From contig CALVWO010000001.1 of the NCBI GenBank assembly GCA_944367465.1, positions 70,758 to 102,905 on the forward strand: a stretch of 32,148 bases of DNA, given 5' to 3'. This DNA comes from an uncultured Clostridia bacterium. Its GTDB lineage: Bacteria; Bacillota; Clostridia; Christensenellales; Borkfalkiaceae. Position 1 is the stretch's first letter. Each line of letters begins with the position of its first letter. The notes beneath the pieces were generated by a model, which worked only from the letters and a program-made list of their open reading frames with translations, searched no databases and was not told the origin of the DNA. The position numbers were made by a program, and so were the translations under genes. Below are positions 13,475-21,274 of this stretch, piece by piece.

Positions 13475-15805
13475 TTATTTTTCCCGGGTGAAAACGTAAA
13501 TAAATTCGCAAACACGGGCGCTCCGCTTGCCGTCGAGCCCGGAAAAACGTACGGGGATCACCCAGACATCTTCGCCGCCGACCCTCTTTTTGCGCTTATA
13601 TTTTTGTACGAGCTCCGCGGGAACGGTAAATTCGCGGCGGTAATTTTCCTCCGCGCTCATCGTATCGATGAGCCACGCGCCGAACACCTCCTCGCCGCCG
13701 ACCGTGATCCGGATGGGATTGTAATTATCGGAACGGCGGAATTTCAGCGAAAGCACCGTCATTTTATCGGGGTCGACGCGGAGATCATACTCAAACCAAC
13801 CGTTTTCCGCCGCATAGCGCGCAGTCCCGTCGGACGTCACGGAGACGGACTCGTGCTCACGGAGTTCATGCAGCTCATCCGTCTCGTACTGCCCGTAGCC
13901 CGCCTGAACGGTATCGATGGGCTCGCGGACGACATCCTCCGCCTCGCGCGCACCTTCCCGCAACTTGAAATATATGGCATAACGCTCACGGTAACGGCGA
14001 TAATGCAATCCGAACACATAGGAAACGTCGCCGCCGACAAGACGGAACGTTTCGCCGTCGCGCACGAGAAATGCGCCCGGATCTGCAAGAACTTTCTTTA
14101 CGTCTTCGAAATACACGCGCTCAGACGCCATGATGCGCCGCGCGGGAATATTCACATCGACGCCCGTCTCCGTTTCACGCATATCCTCTGTACCGAGATC
14201 GGCGGAGAGAACCTTCCCGCCATATATGAACGCAAACGTATCCGCTGCGTCGGGGAGACCTTTCAGCGCAACGCCGACAGGGATGCGAAGTTGCAGGACA
14301 TCCCCCTTCCCGACCCTGACGCACACATGCCCCTTTTGCTCTTCCCCAGGGCATGCAGCGCCGTTCAGCGCGATCTGCATCGTCCCGTTTGCCCAATCGG
14401 GTATGCGAAGGTGCAGGATGACGGATCCTTCCGCAGCGCCGACCGTGAGCGTGAATGTATCGGATAGCGGGAAATCGCATTCCGTACGGAACGCCGTACC
14501 GCCGTGAGAAACGCGCATGGAGAGGTATTGCTCGATGTAAAACTCAGTCCCGTCTGTATATACGGCGCTGTCGCCCGGCTTCGTAAAGCTCTCCATCCCG
14601 CTGCCCGTACAGCACCAGAATTTATCGTACGGGCGGGAAAAAACTTTGAAAAACCCGCCTGCCATCGGCTGGAAATACGTCGTCATCCCCGTTTCGGGGT
14701 TCTGGGAGGCAAGGATGGAATTCGTGAACGCGTTGTCGTAATAATCGGTATACTTCACGTCCTCCGTCACGCAGAACAGCAGGCGCGCAAGTTTAAGCAT
14801 GTTGTACACATTGCACGTTTCGCAATTGCAGTTCGTCCGCTCCGCATCGAGGATATAGTCCGCGCCGAAATGCTCCCACTCGGAATTTCCGCCCGTCACA
14901 TACGTATGCCGCTCGACGACCATGCGGAAAAACACTTCCGCGACGCGGAGATAGCGCGACGCATCCACGACCTCGCCGTCCAGCATCTCCCCGTGCAGGA
15001 CGAAATACCGTTTGAGTGCGCCGAGGATCTTGGGAATGGTCGTGTTCGCATGACGATCTTTAAGAACGTTCTTTCCGTCCGTGAGAATCAGGTCGAAGAG
15101 CCGTTCTTCATCGAAAACATGCGCAGCTTTTGCAAAGGATGGCTCGCGCGTGAGACGGTAAAGCTCGTACATACAGTCGTTCATGCCGCCGTATTCTACG
15201 GAGAGCACTGTCTCCTGCGTCGTCCTGTCCCACGAGAGCACGCGTTCCGCCACCCAGTTCCCGAGATTCTTTGCCACCTCGAGCGCAGGCGCATATCCCG
15301 CCAGCTCGTAGCAGTCGATCAGTCCCGCAAGAAGTTTGTGCATCGTATACCACGGCACCCACGCCTCTGTTTTGATGTTCGTTTTTCCTTTTTCGACGTT
15401 ATCGAACTGCGCCTCGGGATAGCCCGCGGATGCGGGCGGCGCCGCCCAGAGGAACCCTTTCCTGCCCTTGGAAGCAGACTGACATTCGGCAAGTCCGTCC
15501 ACCATTCTTTTTAGTTTCAGATAAAGTTTTCCGCGCTGCTCCTCACCGACGCCGCGGTTGGAACAGCCCTGTGCAAGCGCCGAAAGATAGTGCCCCACGG
15601 CGTGTCCGGCGATGAGGTCGCTCTCCCAGCCGCCGTAGCGCACGTAGGGCGTTCTGATCCCGGCGTTCTCGTAAAATCCTGCGAGGAACCGTCCGTCGTC
15701 GAGTGAAAGAAGATACGAGATCTCCTTCTCGAGCGCGTTCTTCAGGCATCCGTCTTCCATGACGACGCTGCCGAACGGCAACGGCGAAAGAACAGCGTTC
15801 TTCAT
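13475..15805 (-). CDS. GH127 family glycosidase (beta-L-arabinofuranosidase-like)
   Basis: The 776-residue protein matches glycoside hydrolase family 127. The zinc-thiolate active site of the family is visible: Glu329 and Cys331 in NCETCN, and Cys398-Cys399 in FWCCTGSGMES, which correspond to the Glu, Cys and nucleophilic Cys pair known from the bifidobacterial enzyme HypBA1. An all-helical barrel (about 1-430) is followed by beta-rich domains. There is no signal peptide, so it should act in the cytosol on imported oligosaccharides from plant or glycoprotein arabinan. The ATG at 15805 follows a GGGGAGGAG ribosome site and overlaps the phosphatase stop (ATGA). No sugar transporter is adjacent. 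The exact substrate is not certain for the family. Confidence 0.92.
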   Translation of the reverse strand: MKNAVLSPLPFGSVVMEDGCLKNALEKEISYLLSLDDGRFLAGFYENAGIRTPYVRYGGWESDLIAGHAVGHYLSALAQGCSNRGVGEEQRGKLYLKLKRMVDGLAECQSASKGRKGFLWAAPPASAGYPEAQFDNVEKGKTNIKTEAWVPWYTMHKLLAGLIDCYELAGYAPALEVAKNLGNWVAERVLSWDRTTQETVLSVEYGGMNDCMYELYRLTREPSFAKAAHVFDEERLFDLILTDGKNVLKDRHANTTIPKILGALKRYFVLHGEMLDGEVVDASRYLRVAEVFFRMVVERHTYVTGGNSEWEHFGADYILDAERTNCNCETCNVYNMLKLARLLFCVTEDVKYTDYYDNAFTNSILASQNPETGMTTYFQPMAGGFFKVFSRPYDKFWCCTGSGMESFTKPGDSAVYTDGTEFYIEQYLSMRVSHGGTAFRTECDFPLSDTFTLTVGAAEGSVILHLRIPDWANGTMQIALNGAACPGEEQKGHVCVRVGKGDVLQLRIPVGVALKGLPDAADTFAFIYGGKVLSADLGTEDMRETETGVDVNIPARRIMASERVYFEDVKKVLADPGAFLVRDGETFRLVGGDVSYVFGLHYRRYRERYAIYFKLREGAREAEDVVREPIDTVQAGYGQYETDELHELREHESVSVTSDGTARYAAENGWFEYDLRVDPDKMTVLSLKFRRSDNYNPIRITVGGEEVFGAWLIDTMSAEENYRREFTVPAELVQKYKRKKRVGGEDVWVIPVRFSGLDGKRSARVCEFIYVFTREK

Positions 15806-16260
15806 AACTTCTCCTCCCCGAGCGCCCTTAAAAACGCGGCGCATCCCTCCGAAATATCGGCGTAAGTCGCATCAAAATTCCCCGTATACCACGGATCGGC
15901 AATGGCGCGCGGGCGTTCCGTGTAATCGAGCAGAAGGCGCACCTCTGCACGGCAGTCCCCCAGGATGCGCCGCATATACCTCGCATTTTCCGCGTCCATG
16001 CCGAGAATATAGTCGTAATACTCGCCGTCGGCGCGCGTAAGAAGGCGCGCGCGATGCGGAACGAGCGGAATCCCGACCTCCCGCAGCTTCTCGCGCGTGC
16101 CGTAGTGCGGCGGATTTCCGAGCTCATCGGGATGCGTCGCCGCAGATGAAATTTCAAATTTTCCGGCAAGACCGCGTTTTTTCACCATGTCCGTAAAAAC
16201 GCTCTCCGCCATCGTGGAACGGCAGATATTGCCGTGGCATACAAACAGTACCTTCTTCAT
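15802..16260 (-). CDS. Low-molecular-weight protein tyrosine phosphatase
   Basis: The 152-residue protein has the phosphate loop CHGNICRS at residues 8-15 (C-x5-R-S/T) at the very N-terminus and the general-acid loop DPWYTG near the C-terminus, the two marks of the LMW-PTP family. Members remove phosphate from tyrosine, or from arginine in Firmicute YwlE-type proteins; sequence alone does not choose here. The start at 16260 has AAAGAGG upstream; the frame is open further but without a ribosome site. It is co-translated with the GH127 gene, an odd pairing, and is divergent from the xre gene, with which it shares a control region containing three TTTGCAAA-type sites. Confidence 0.9.
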   Translation of the reverse strand: MKKVLFVCHGNICRSTMAESVFTDMVKKRGLAGKFEISSAATHPDELGNPPHYGTREKLREVGIPLVPHRARLLTRADGEYYDYILGMDAENARYMRRILGDCRAEVRLLLDYTERPRAIADPWYTGNFDATYADISEGCAAFLRALGEEKL

Positions 16261-16287
16261 AGTCCTCTTTCGGAGAAAAAACCTTTC

Positions 16288-16338
16288 TTTGCAAATTAAC
16301 CAAATGCTTTGCAAAACACCGTGCGAAATTGTTGCAAA
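16288..16338. promoter_or_regulatory. Three TTTGCAAA-type sites between phosphatase and xre genes
   Basis: The palindrome TTTGCAAA occurs at 16288-16295 and 16308-16315, 20 bases apart, and GTTGCAAA occurs at 16331-16338, overlapping the xre -35 box. The near-helical spacing and overlap with the promoter suggest operators, possibly for the XRE protein itself. Confidence 0.5.
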
Positions 16339-16360
16339 TCACCGCGGAAGAGAGTATAAT
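16332..16360 (+). promoter_or_regulatory. Sigma-A promoter of xre, predicted leaderless
   Basis: TTGCAA (16332-16337), a 17-base spacer and TATAAT (16355-16360) stand six bases (GAAATC) before the ATG of the xre gene. Confidence 0.82.
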
Positions 16361-16366
16361 GAAATC

Positions 16367-16570
16367 ATGAAAATCTTCGCAGAACGTCTCATGGAACTCA
16401 GGAAAGAACGAGGCCTTTCACAAGCGACGGTAGCACGGGATCTGAGCGTAAGTCTGGGAATCATCTGCTATTGGGAAACAAACAAGAGTGACCCGACAGC
16501 TTCGAATATCGCCAAGATCGCACGATATTTCAACGTGACATCCGACTACCTGCTCGGGCTTGCCGATTGA
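16367..16570 (+). CDS. Small XRE-family DNA-binding protein
   Basis: This 67-residue protein is a bare helix-turn-helix domain of the XRE/Cro type: LMELRKERGLSQATVARDL forms helices one and two, and WETNKSDPTASNIAKIARYFNV supplies the recognition helix and the following helix. The end, SDYLLGLAD, is the usual close of such domains in Firmicutes. It has no effector or peptidase domain, so it probably acts as a dimeric repressor. The ATG at 16367 is fixed by the promoter: TATAAT ends six bases upstream, so any longer form would start before the transcript. It converges on the M50 protease gene with 32 bases between stops and is divergent from the phosphatase gene. Confidence 0.9.
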   Translation: MKIFAERLMELRKERGLSQATVARDLSVSLGIICYWETNKSDPTASNIAKIARYFNVTSDYLLGLAD

Positions 16571-16602
16571 CCGATCTTTCGACCGGACCGCGCCGACGCG
16601 GC

Positions 16603-17475
16603 TCAAACATCAGGGAACTCCGTCTTTTGCACGGGGTTCTTTTCTTTTTGTAAAAATCCGCGTTCTTCCTCGGTAAGGCTGTCCAGCGAGCAAAGGCGCT
16701 GATATGCCCGCTCCGCACCGTCCGCGTTGCCGTGAAATTTGCAGTATTCATACCGTAAAAAGAGCAGCGCCTTGAACGCGCGGCTGTCCTCGCGCACAAC
16801 GGGCGCGTCGTCCAGAAGCGCGCGCGGGATATCGGCATAGCTGCCCCGGTACAAGATCCCCTGCGCGGTCAGGACACGAATCGACGCGTCGGTATCCGCA
16901 TCCATCCGCAAGATCCCGAGCAGAACGCCCCCGTCCGTCCTTCCTGCGGCAAGCTCCGCCGGAAGAAGCGCTGTAAGTCCGTTGCAGAGCGAAAACGGAA
17001 CAAGCAGAGCGAAGAACAGCAGGATCGGCGAAAGCGGCAACGTACAAAGCAGCGCCAGTACGACTGTGCCGTACAGCAACGGAAAAAGCGCTCCGCCGAG
17101 CGTTGTGACGAACAGCCTTGCGCGCATATTCCCGCCTCCGTGCGGCACGATCCCGGTCTCCCCGGCCGCATCCGCGGCGGAACAAAGCCGCACGCCGCTG
17201 CGGGAAATTTCCATCCGTCCGATCCGAACGACGGGAAACCGCATCCCCGTGCACAGTCCCGCCAGGATATGCCCGCCTTCATGCAGAATCACATCGGGAG
17301 AAAAGAACAGACAGAGCGCCGCGCCGCCCAGCGCGCAGCCGTACCCGACAACGTCTCCGTCCGGAGCGGTCAGCGCGCCGATCACTCCCGAAAAAAGAAC
17401 GATCAGCGCGAGTCCGGCAAGCGCGCAGAGAAATAGGAACACGGATACGGCGCCGTATACCCTGCGCCTCAGCAT
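16603..17475 (-). CDS. M50-family membrane zinc metalloprotease
   Basis: The 290-residue protein has hydrophobic helices near 9-33 and 43-60, then the zinc motif HEGGH at residues 65-69, and further helices around 130-170. The second family motif is present as LLPAELAAGRTDGG, with Asp181 as the likely third zinc ligand. About 100 C-terminal residues form a soluble helical region, perhaps TPR-like. This size and order are close to those of SpoIVFB and other site-2-type proteases that cut within membranes. The start ATG overlaps the Ppx gene stop by seven bases. It is the last gene of a sporulation-linked operon, so a role in sporulation signalling is plausible but unproven. Confidence 0.82.
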   Translation of the reverse strand: MLRRRVYGAVSVFLFLCALAGLALIVLFSGVIGALTAPDGDVVGYGCALGGAALCLFFSPDVILHEGGHILAGLCTGMRFPVVRIGRMEISRSGVRLCSAADAAGETGIVPHGGGNMRARLFVTTLGGALFPLLYGTVVLALLCTLPLSPILLFFALLVPFSLCNGLTALLPAELAAGRTDGGVLLGILRMDADTDASIRVLTAQGILYRGSYADIPRALLDDAPVVREDSRAFKALLFLRYEYCKFHGNADGAERAYQRLCSLDSLTEEERGFLQKEKNPVQKTEFPDV

Positions 17476-18326
17476 ATCAGCCCCCGATAGCGCAGGTACC
17501 CTTCCAGGTTGTCCTCGTCGGAAAATGCGATCTCTCTGAGCGAGAGCGCGTCCATCACGCCGCCGAGCAGCACCGCTCCGCCTGCGATCACGTCGGCACG
17601 CTTTTCCTCCATGCCGATAAGCTGCTTTCGCGCATCGACCGGGAGCGAAAGCAGCAGCCCCGTTTCCTCCTCCACCCATGCGCGGGTGAGGCAAACCCCA
17701 TGCACAGCGGCACGGGAATATGCCTCATGTTTGAAAAGACAGGCAAGCGTACACGCCGTGCCTCCCACGGCGAACATGGGAACGGACACCTTTTTTCCGA
17801 GAAGCGGAGAGACACAGCGCGAAACTTCCTTTACGAGCGCGGCACCGTCCTGCCCGCAGCCGTCTTTAAGACGCACGACGCCGACGGGAAGACTGACGGC
17901 AAGTTTCACCGCGCCGTTCTCGCGGACAAAGACCTCCGTGCTCGCACCGCCGATATCCACCATGCCGCCGTCGCCGCTTCCGACCGCGCCGAGCGCGCCG
18001 AGCAGCGCCTCCGTTTCTCCCGCGACAACGTCAATCGTCAGACCGCAAAGTTTTTTTACCAGACCGCAGAATTCATCGCCGTTGACCGCTGTGCGAACCG
18101 CGGCAGTCGCAAAGGCAAACGTATTCCCGCGCCCCGCCTCCCGCACGCCCTCTTCAAAACATGCGGCGACCGCTTCGGCAGTGCGGCGGATCGCATCGTC
18201 CGCGAGCAGACCGTTCCGCATGCGTGCGGCAAGCCGTGTGGTAAAAAGTTTTTTATACAAAGTACCGTCCGCCCAAAGCATCAGGCGAACGGAATTGGAA
18301 CCGATATCGATAACTGCGTATTTCAT
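17469..18326 (-). CDS. Ppx/GppA-type phosphatase, N-terminal domains only
   Basis: The 285-residue protein starts AVIDIGSNSVRLMLW, the first phosphate loop of the Ppx/GppA exopolyphosphatase group, and has the second loop MVDIGGASTEVFV and the GGTACTLA segment. The family removes terminal phosphates from polyphosphate or from pppGpp. At 285 residues it has just the actin-like ATPase core and lacks the C-terminal helical domain of the full-length 500-residue enzymes; such short forms are common in Clostridia. It lies between the divIC-like gene and the M50 protease gene, in the cluster that in many spore formers carries yabP, yabQ and divIC. Confidence 0.88.
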   Translation of the reverse strand: MKYAVIDIGSNSVRLMLWADGTLYKKLFTTRLAARMRNGLLADDAIRRTAEAVAACFEEGVREAGRGNTFAFATAAVRTAVNGDEFCGLVKKLCGLTIDVVAGETEALLGALGAVGSGDGGMVDIGGASTEVFVRENGAVKLAVSLPVGVVRLKDGCGQDGAALVKEVSRCVSPLLGKKVSVPMFAVGGTACTLACLFKHEAYSRAAVHGVCLTRAWVEEETGLLLSLPVDARKQLIGMEEKRADVIAGGAVLLGGVMDALSLREIAFSDEDNLEGYLRYRGLIC

Positions 18327-18332
18327 GATCTC

Positions 18333-18614
18333 TCAATTGGAGGGGGTGATCCAGCCCTGTTTTAAGGCGAGGTAATAAAGCCCCAGCCCGTTTTCATAAA
18401 AATCAATATCCTCTTTGCCTTCGGCGATCATCTGTTCATAACGGGCGATCGCCTCGTCGAGCTGTTTGCTCCGCGAATTCGATACGCCGATCTGCACGAA
18501 TTGGATGATGAGGATAATGACGAGAAAGAGAACGAGGAGCACGCCCGCGACGGTTGCCCCCGCGGCGATCTTCCTCATCTTTTCATCTGTGAGCCCCTCT
18601 TTCTTTCTGGACAT
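18333..18614 (-). CDS. DivIC/FtsB-like septum protein
   Basis: The predicted protein of 93 residues has a basic N-terminus, one strong membrane helix (about 23-48, GVLLVLFLVIILIIQFVQIG), and then a charged coiled-coil segment (SKQLDEAIARYEQMIAEGKEDI). This is the layout of the bitopic division proteins DivIC/FtsB/FtsL, which bridge cytosolic FtsZ-ring factors and septal wall synthesis. Its place after yabP and yabQ is the place of divIC in Bacillus and Clostridia, which supports the call. The start could also be the TTG at 18632, inside yabQ; I prefer the ATG at 18614 with GAAGGG upstream. Either start overlaps the end of yabQ. Confidence 0.78.
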   Translation of the reverse strand: MSRKKEGLTDEKMRKIAAGATVAGVLLVLFLVIILIIQFVQIGVSNSRSKQLDEAIARYEQMIAEGKEDIDFYENGLGLYYLALKQGWITPSN

Positions 18615-18951
18615 ATCCTTCGTTCCCTTCAAAACAGTATTTCTTTTTCCTTTTATTATATTTATTATACAACTTTATTGTGATAAATGCAAGAAATTTA
18701 TGCAAACTTTTCAAATACAGCACAAACCCGGCAACGCAGCCCAAAAACGTGTAAAACCGCAGAGACGGCAAACCTGACAACAATGAAACGGCGAGATACC
18801 CCGCTGCAAAGAGAAGGCCGAACAGCCCGTCCGCGATCATACGGAAATAAGGCGGCTTTTTCGGAACGGGGATCAGGCGGAACACATCGTACAGCGCACC
18901 GCCCGCCACGCCCGTGAGAACGCAGACAAGAAAAGCGTAAAACTGACTCAT
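18583..18951 (-). CDS. yabQ: Spore cortex protein YabQ
   Basis: The 122-residue protein is mostly hydrophobic, with about four membrane helices (FYAFLVCVLTGVAGGALYDV; ADGLFGLLFAAGYLAVSLL; FYTFLGCVAGFVLYL). The GALYDVFRL turn and overall shape are typical of YabQ, a membrane protein of the forespore envelope needed for cortex formation in Bacillus. The basic C-terminal tail is longer than the helices need and overlaps the divIC-like gene. Its ATG overlaps the TGA of yabP, so the two are coupled. It would be expected under mother-cell sigma-E control, but I do not see a clear sigma-E promoter. Confidence 0.85.
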   Translation of the reverse strand: MSQFYAFLVCVLTGVAGGALYDVFRLIPVPKKPPYFRMIADGLFGLLFAAGYLAVSLLSGLPSLRFYTFLGCVAGFVLYLKSLHKFLAFITIKLYNKYNKRKKKYCFEGNEGYVQKERGAHR

Positions 18952-19205
18952 TGAAAGAGGCGCCCCACCCTGCCGCCCGCCGCGAGATAGCGGACGCCGT
19001 CCACCGTGCCGCTTGCGGAAAAGTTTCCGCTCCCTTCCGAAAACGCGAGCACCCTGAGCTTGCTCCCCTCGATGCGCACCTTTCGTCCGTTGACGGTGAG
19101 CGTGATCATGCGGTCGGAAAAGGAATCCACGCGCTCTACGCCCGTCATCGTGATCTTGCTCTGATTTTCCAACGTCAGAATACTTTGCCTGATTTCGTTC
19201 TGCAT
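18948..19205 (-). CDS. yabP: Sporulation protein YabP
   Basis: The 85-residue protein matches YabP: the ILENQSKITMTGVERVDSFSD segment is the family hallmark, followed by short beta strands (LTVNGRKVRIEGSKL). YabP and YabQ act together in spore cortex and coat assembly in the mother cell. The start ATG lies inside a dyad (GCATAG at 19219-19214 and CTATGC at 19207-19202 on the minus strand), which could hide the start codon in the mRNA. The ribosome site is weak. It follows the typA terminator and leads the yabP-yabQ-divIC-ppx-M50 cluster. Confidence 0.88.
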   Translation of the reverse strand: MQNEIRQSILTLENQSKITMTGVERVDSFSDRMITLTVNGRKVRIEGSKLRVLAFSEGSGNFSASGTVDGVRYLAAGGRVGRLFQ

Positions 19206-19231
19206 AGTTTACTCTATGCTAAATCCACACG

Positions 19232-19262
19232 AAAAATCCCGCAAATTTACGCGGGATTTTTG
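19232..19262 (-). terminator. Terminator of typA
   Basis: AAAAATCCCGC (19232-19242) and GCGGGATTTTT (19251-19261) form a hairpin that ends in T bases on the minus strand. It works mainly for typA and lies upstream of yabP. Confidence 0.88.
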
Positions 19263-19264
19263 TA

Positions 19265-19287
19265 TTATGTCTGGCATAGTACTTTGA
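19265..19287. repeat. Dispersed dyad element, copy 3
   Basis: The 23 bases match copy 1 at 2928-2950 with a single base change (G for A in the dyad). It lies between the typA stop codon and the typA terminator, so it is transcribed with typA. Confidence 0.72.
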
Positions 19288-19290
19288 AAA

Positions 19291-21117
19291 CTACTGTAAT
19301 TTTGCTTTTGCACGCGCCTTTGCACGCAATTCACTGTCAAGGATACGTTTGCGGATGCGGATATTGAGCGGCGTGACCTCGAGCAGTTCATCATCTCCGA
19401 TGTACTCGAGCGCCTCTTCGAGACTGAGGCGCTTGGGCGGGATAAGCCGGAGCGCATCGTCGGAGGACGAGGAACGCGTGTTCGTGAGATGCTTCGTCTT
19501 ACAGACGTTTACGTTGATATCCTCATCCTTGGGAGAGCAGCCGACGACCATTCCCTCATAGACGGGCGTGCCGGGCGTGATGAAGAGCGTTCCCCTCCCC
19601 TGCGCGTTGAAGAGCCCGTAAGTGACGGCCTCACCCGTTTCGAACGCGACGAGCGAACCCGTCGTGCGGCGGCTGATCTCGCCTTTGTAGGGCTGGTACT
19701 CAAAGAACACGGAGCTCATGACGCCCTCGCCCTTCGTATCGGTGAGGAACTCGCTCTTATATCCGAACAGTCCGCGCGAGGGAACGAGGAATTCGAGGCG
19801 CATGCGCGAACCCATCGCGTTCATGTGAAGCAGTTCGCCCTTGCGCTCGCCCATGCTCTGGAACACGGGACCGGTATTGTCTTCGGGGACGTCCACGATG
19901 AGCCGCTCAACGGGTTCATACTTTTCGCCGTCGATTTCACGGAAGAGCACCTTCGGCGCGCTCACCTGGAATTCATACCCCTCGCGGCGCATCGTCTCGA
20001 TGAGGATGGAGAGGTGCATCTCTCCCCTGCCGCTCACTCGGAACGCGTCCGTCGAATCGGTATCTTCCACACGGAGGGATACGTCGCGGAGCAATTCGCG
20101 GTAAAGTCTGTCGCGGAGGTGGCGCGTTGTGACAAACTTTCCCTCCTTCCCCGCAAACGGAGAATCGTTCACCGAGAAGATCATCTCGACCGTGGGATCG
20201 GAGATCTTGACGAACGCGACGGGCTCGCGGCAATCCGACGCACAGACGGTATCGCCGATGTTGATCTTCTCAAGCCCGGAAAAACAGACGATATCGCCCG
20301 CCACGGCACTTTCGCAGGGAACGCGGTTGAGCCCCTCGATCTCGTAAAGATTGACGATTTTCCCGCGGAGCGATACTTCGGGATGGTTATAATTGCAGAC
20401 GACGACGTCGGCATTCTGCCTTGCGACGCCGCGCTCGACGCGGCCGATCCCGATGCGCCCCACATAATCGTTATAGTCGATGGAAGAGACAAGGAGCTGG
20501 AGCGGACCTTTTTCGTCCATTTCCAAAGGCGGGAAATGATTGAGGATGGTATCGAACAGCGGGATAAGATCCGTTCCCTTTTCGTCGGGATCGAGCGACG
20601 AAGTGCCGTCGCGCCCCGAGCAGAACACAAACGGGCTCTCAAGCTGATCGTCCGACGCGTCAAGATCCATCAGAAGTTCGAGAACTTCGTCGATCACCTC
20701 TTTGACGCGCGCGTCGGGGCGATCCACCTTGTTCACAACGATGATGAGCCTGAGCCCCATTTCAAGCGCCTTCTGCGTGACAAAACGCGTCTGCGGCATG
20801 GGGCCCTCCGCCGCGTCCACGAGAATGAGCACGCCCGAAACCATTTTCAGAACGCGCTCGACCTCACCCGAGAAATCGGCGTGACCCGGCGTATCGATGA
20901 TATTGATCTTCACGCCGTTGTAGTGGATCGACGTATTTTTTGCCAGGATCGTGATCCCGCGCTCACGCTCGAGCGCACCGGAATCCATGACGCGCTCCTC
21001 CACGACCTGATTTTCGCGGAAGGTGCCGCCCTGTTTGAGCATCTGATCGACCAGCGTCGTCTTGCCGTGATCGACGTGGGCGATAATGGCAATATTCCTT
21101 AAATCTTCTCTAACCAT
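19291..21117 (-). CDS. typA: GTP-binding translation factor TypA/BipA
   Basis: The 608-residue protein is full length. The G1 loop AHVDHGKT is at residues 13-20, the switch region has [11 protein letters not shown]3 is DTPGHADF, and G4 is NKVDRPDA. Later parts follow EF-G-like domains and end in the BipA-specific C-terminal domain ([28 protein letters not shown]). TypA/BipA is a ribosome-associated GTPase involved in 50S assembly and stress adaptation. The start ATG has GAGGT upstream, and the gene has its own promoter (TTGCCT-17-TAAAAT). A copy of the dispersed dyad element follows the stop codon. Confidence 0.96.
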   Translation of the reverse strand: MVREDLRNIAIIAHVDHGKTTLVDQMLKQGGTFRENQVVEERVMDSGALERERGITILAKNTSIHYNGVKINIIDTPGHADFSGEVERVLKMVSGVLILVDAAEGPMPQTRFVTQKALEMGLRLIIVVNKVDRPDARVKEVIDEVLELLMDLDASDDQLESPFVFCSGRDGTSSLDPDEKGTDLIPLFDTILNHFPPLEMDEKGPLQLLVSSIDYNDYVGRIGIGRVERGVARQNADVVVCNYNHPEVSLRGKIVNLYEIEGLNRVPCESAVAGDIVCFSGLEKINIGDTVCASDCREPVAFVKISDPTVEMIFSVNDSPFAGKEGKFVTTRHLRDRLYRELLRDVSLRVEDTDSTDAFRVSGRGEMHLSILIETMRREGYEFQVSAPKVLFREIDGEKYEPVERLIVDVPEDNTGPVFQSMGERKGELLHMNAMGSRMRLEFLVPSRGLFGYKSEFLTDTKGEGVMSSVFFEYQPYKGEISRRTTGSLVAFETGEAVTYGLFNAQGRGTLFITPGTPVYEGMVVGCSPKDEDINVNVCKTKHLTNTRSSSSDDALRLIPPKRLSLEEALEYIGDDELLEVTPLNIRIRKRILDSELRAKARAKAKLQ

Positions 21118-21140
21118 ATATACCTCTTTTCCAAAGTGGT

Positions 21141-21169
21141 ATTTTAATACATTTCCGCGCGTTAGGCAA
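21141..21169 (-). promoter_or_regulatory. Sigma-A promoter of typA
   Basis: On the minus strand TTGCCT (21169-21164) and TAAAAT (21146-21141) are 17 bases apart, about 24 bases before the typA start and its GAGGT ribosome site. Confidence 0.65.
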
Positions 21170-21245
21170 GAAAAAACGCCCTTCTTCGCAAAAAAAATTG
21201 ATCGTTCGCGCCCTTTCCGTACGATTTACAGCCGTTCACGACGAG

Positions 21246-21268
21246 AAAAACGCCCGACGGGCGTTTTT
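21246..21268. terminator. Terminator of the aroK-panE-gltX-thyA-folA operon
   Basis: A near-perfect palindrome, AAAAACGCCCG-A-CGGGCGTTTTT, lies six bases past the stop of the dihydrofolate reductase gene. It separates that operon from the typA promoter. Confidence 0.9.
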
Positions 21269-21274
21269 CAGACA

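Noticed and set aside
14504-15514. 336-codon open frame on the plus strand
   Set aside because: It is antisense to the GH127 gene, whose catalytic residues are all present.
19489-21102. 537-codon open frame on the plus strand
   Set aside because: It is the antisense shadow of typA and shows no recognisable domain.
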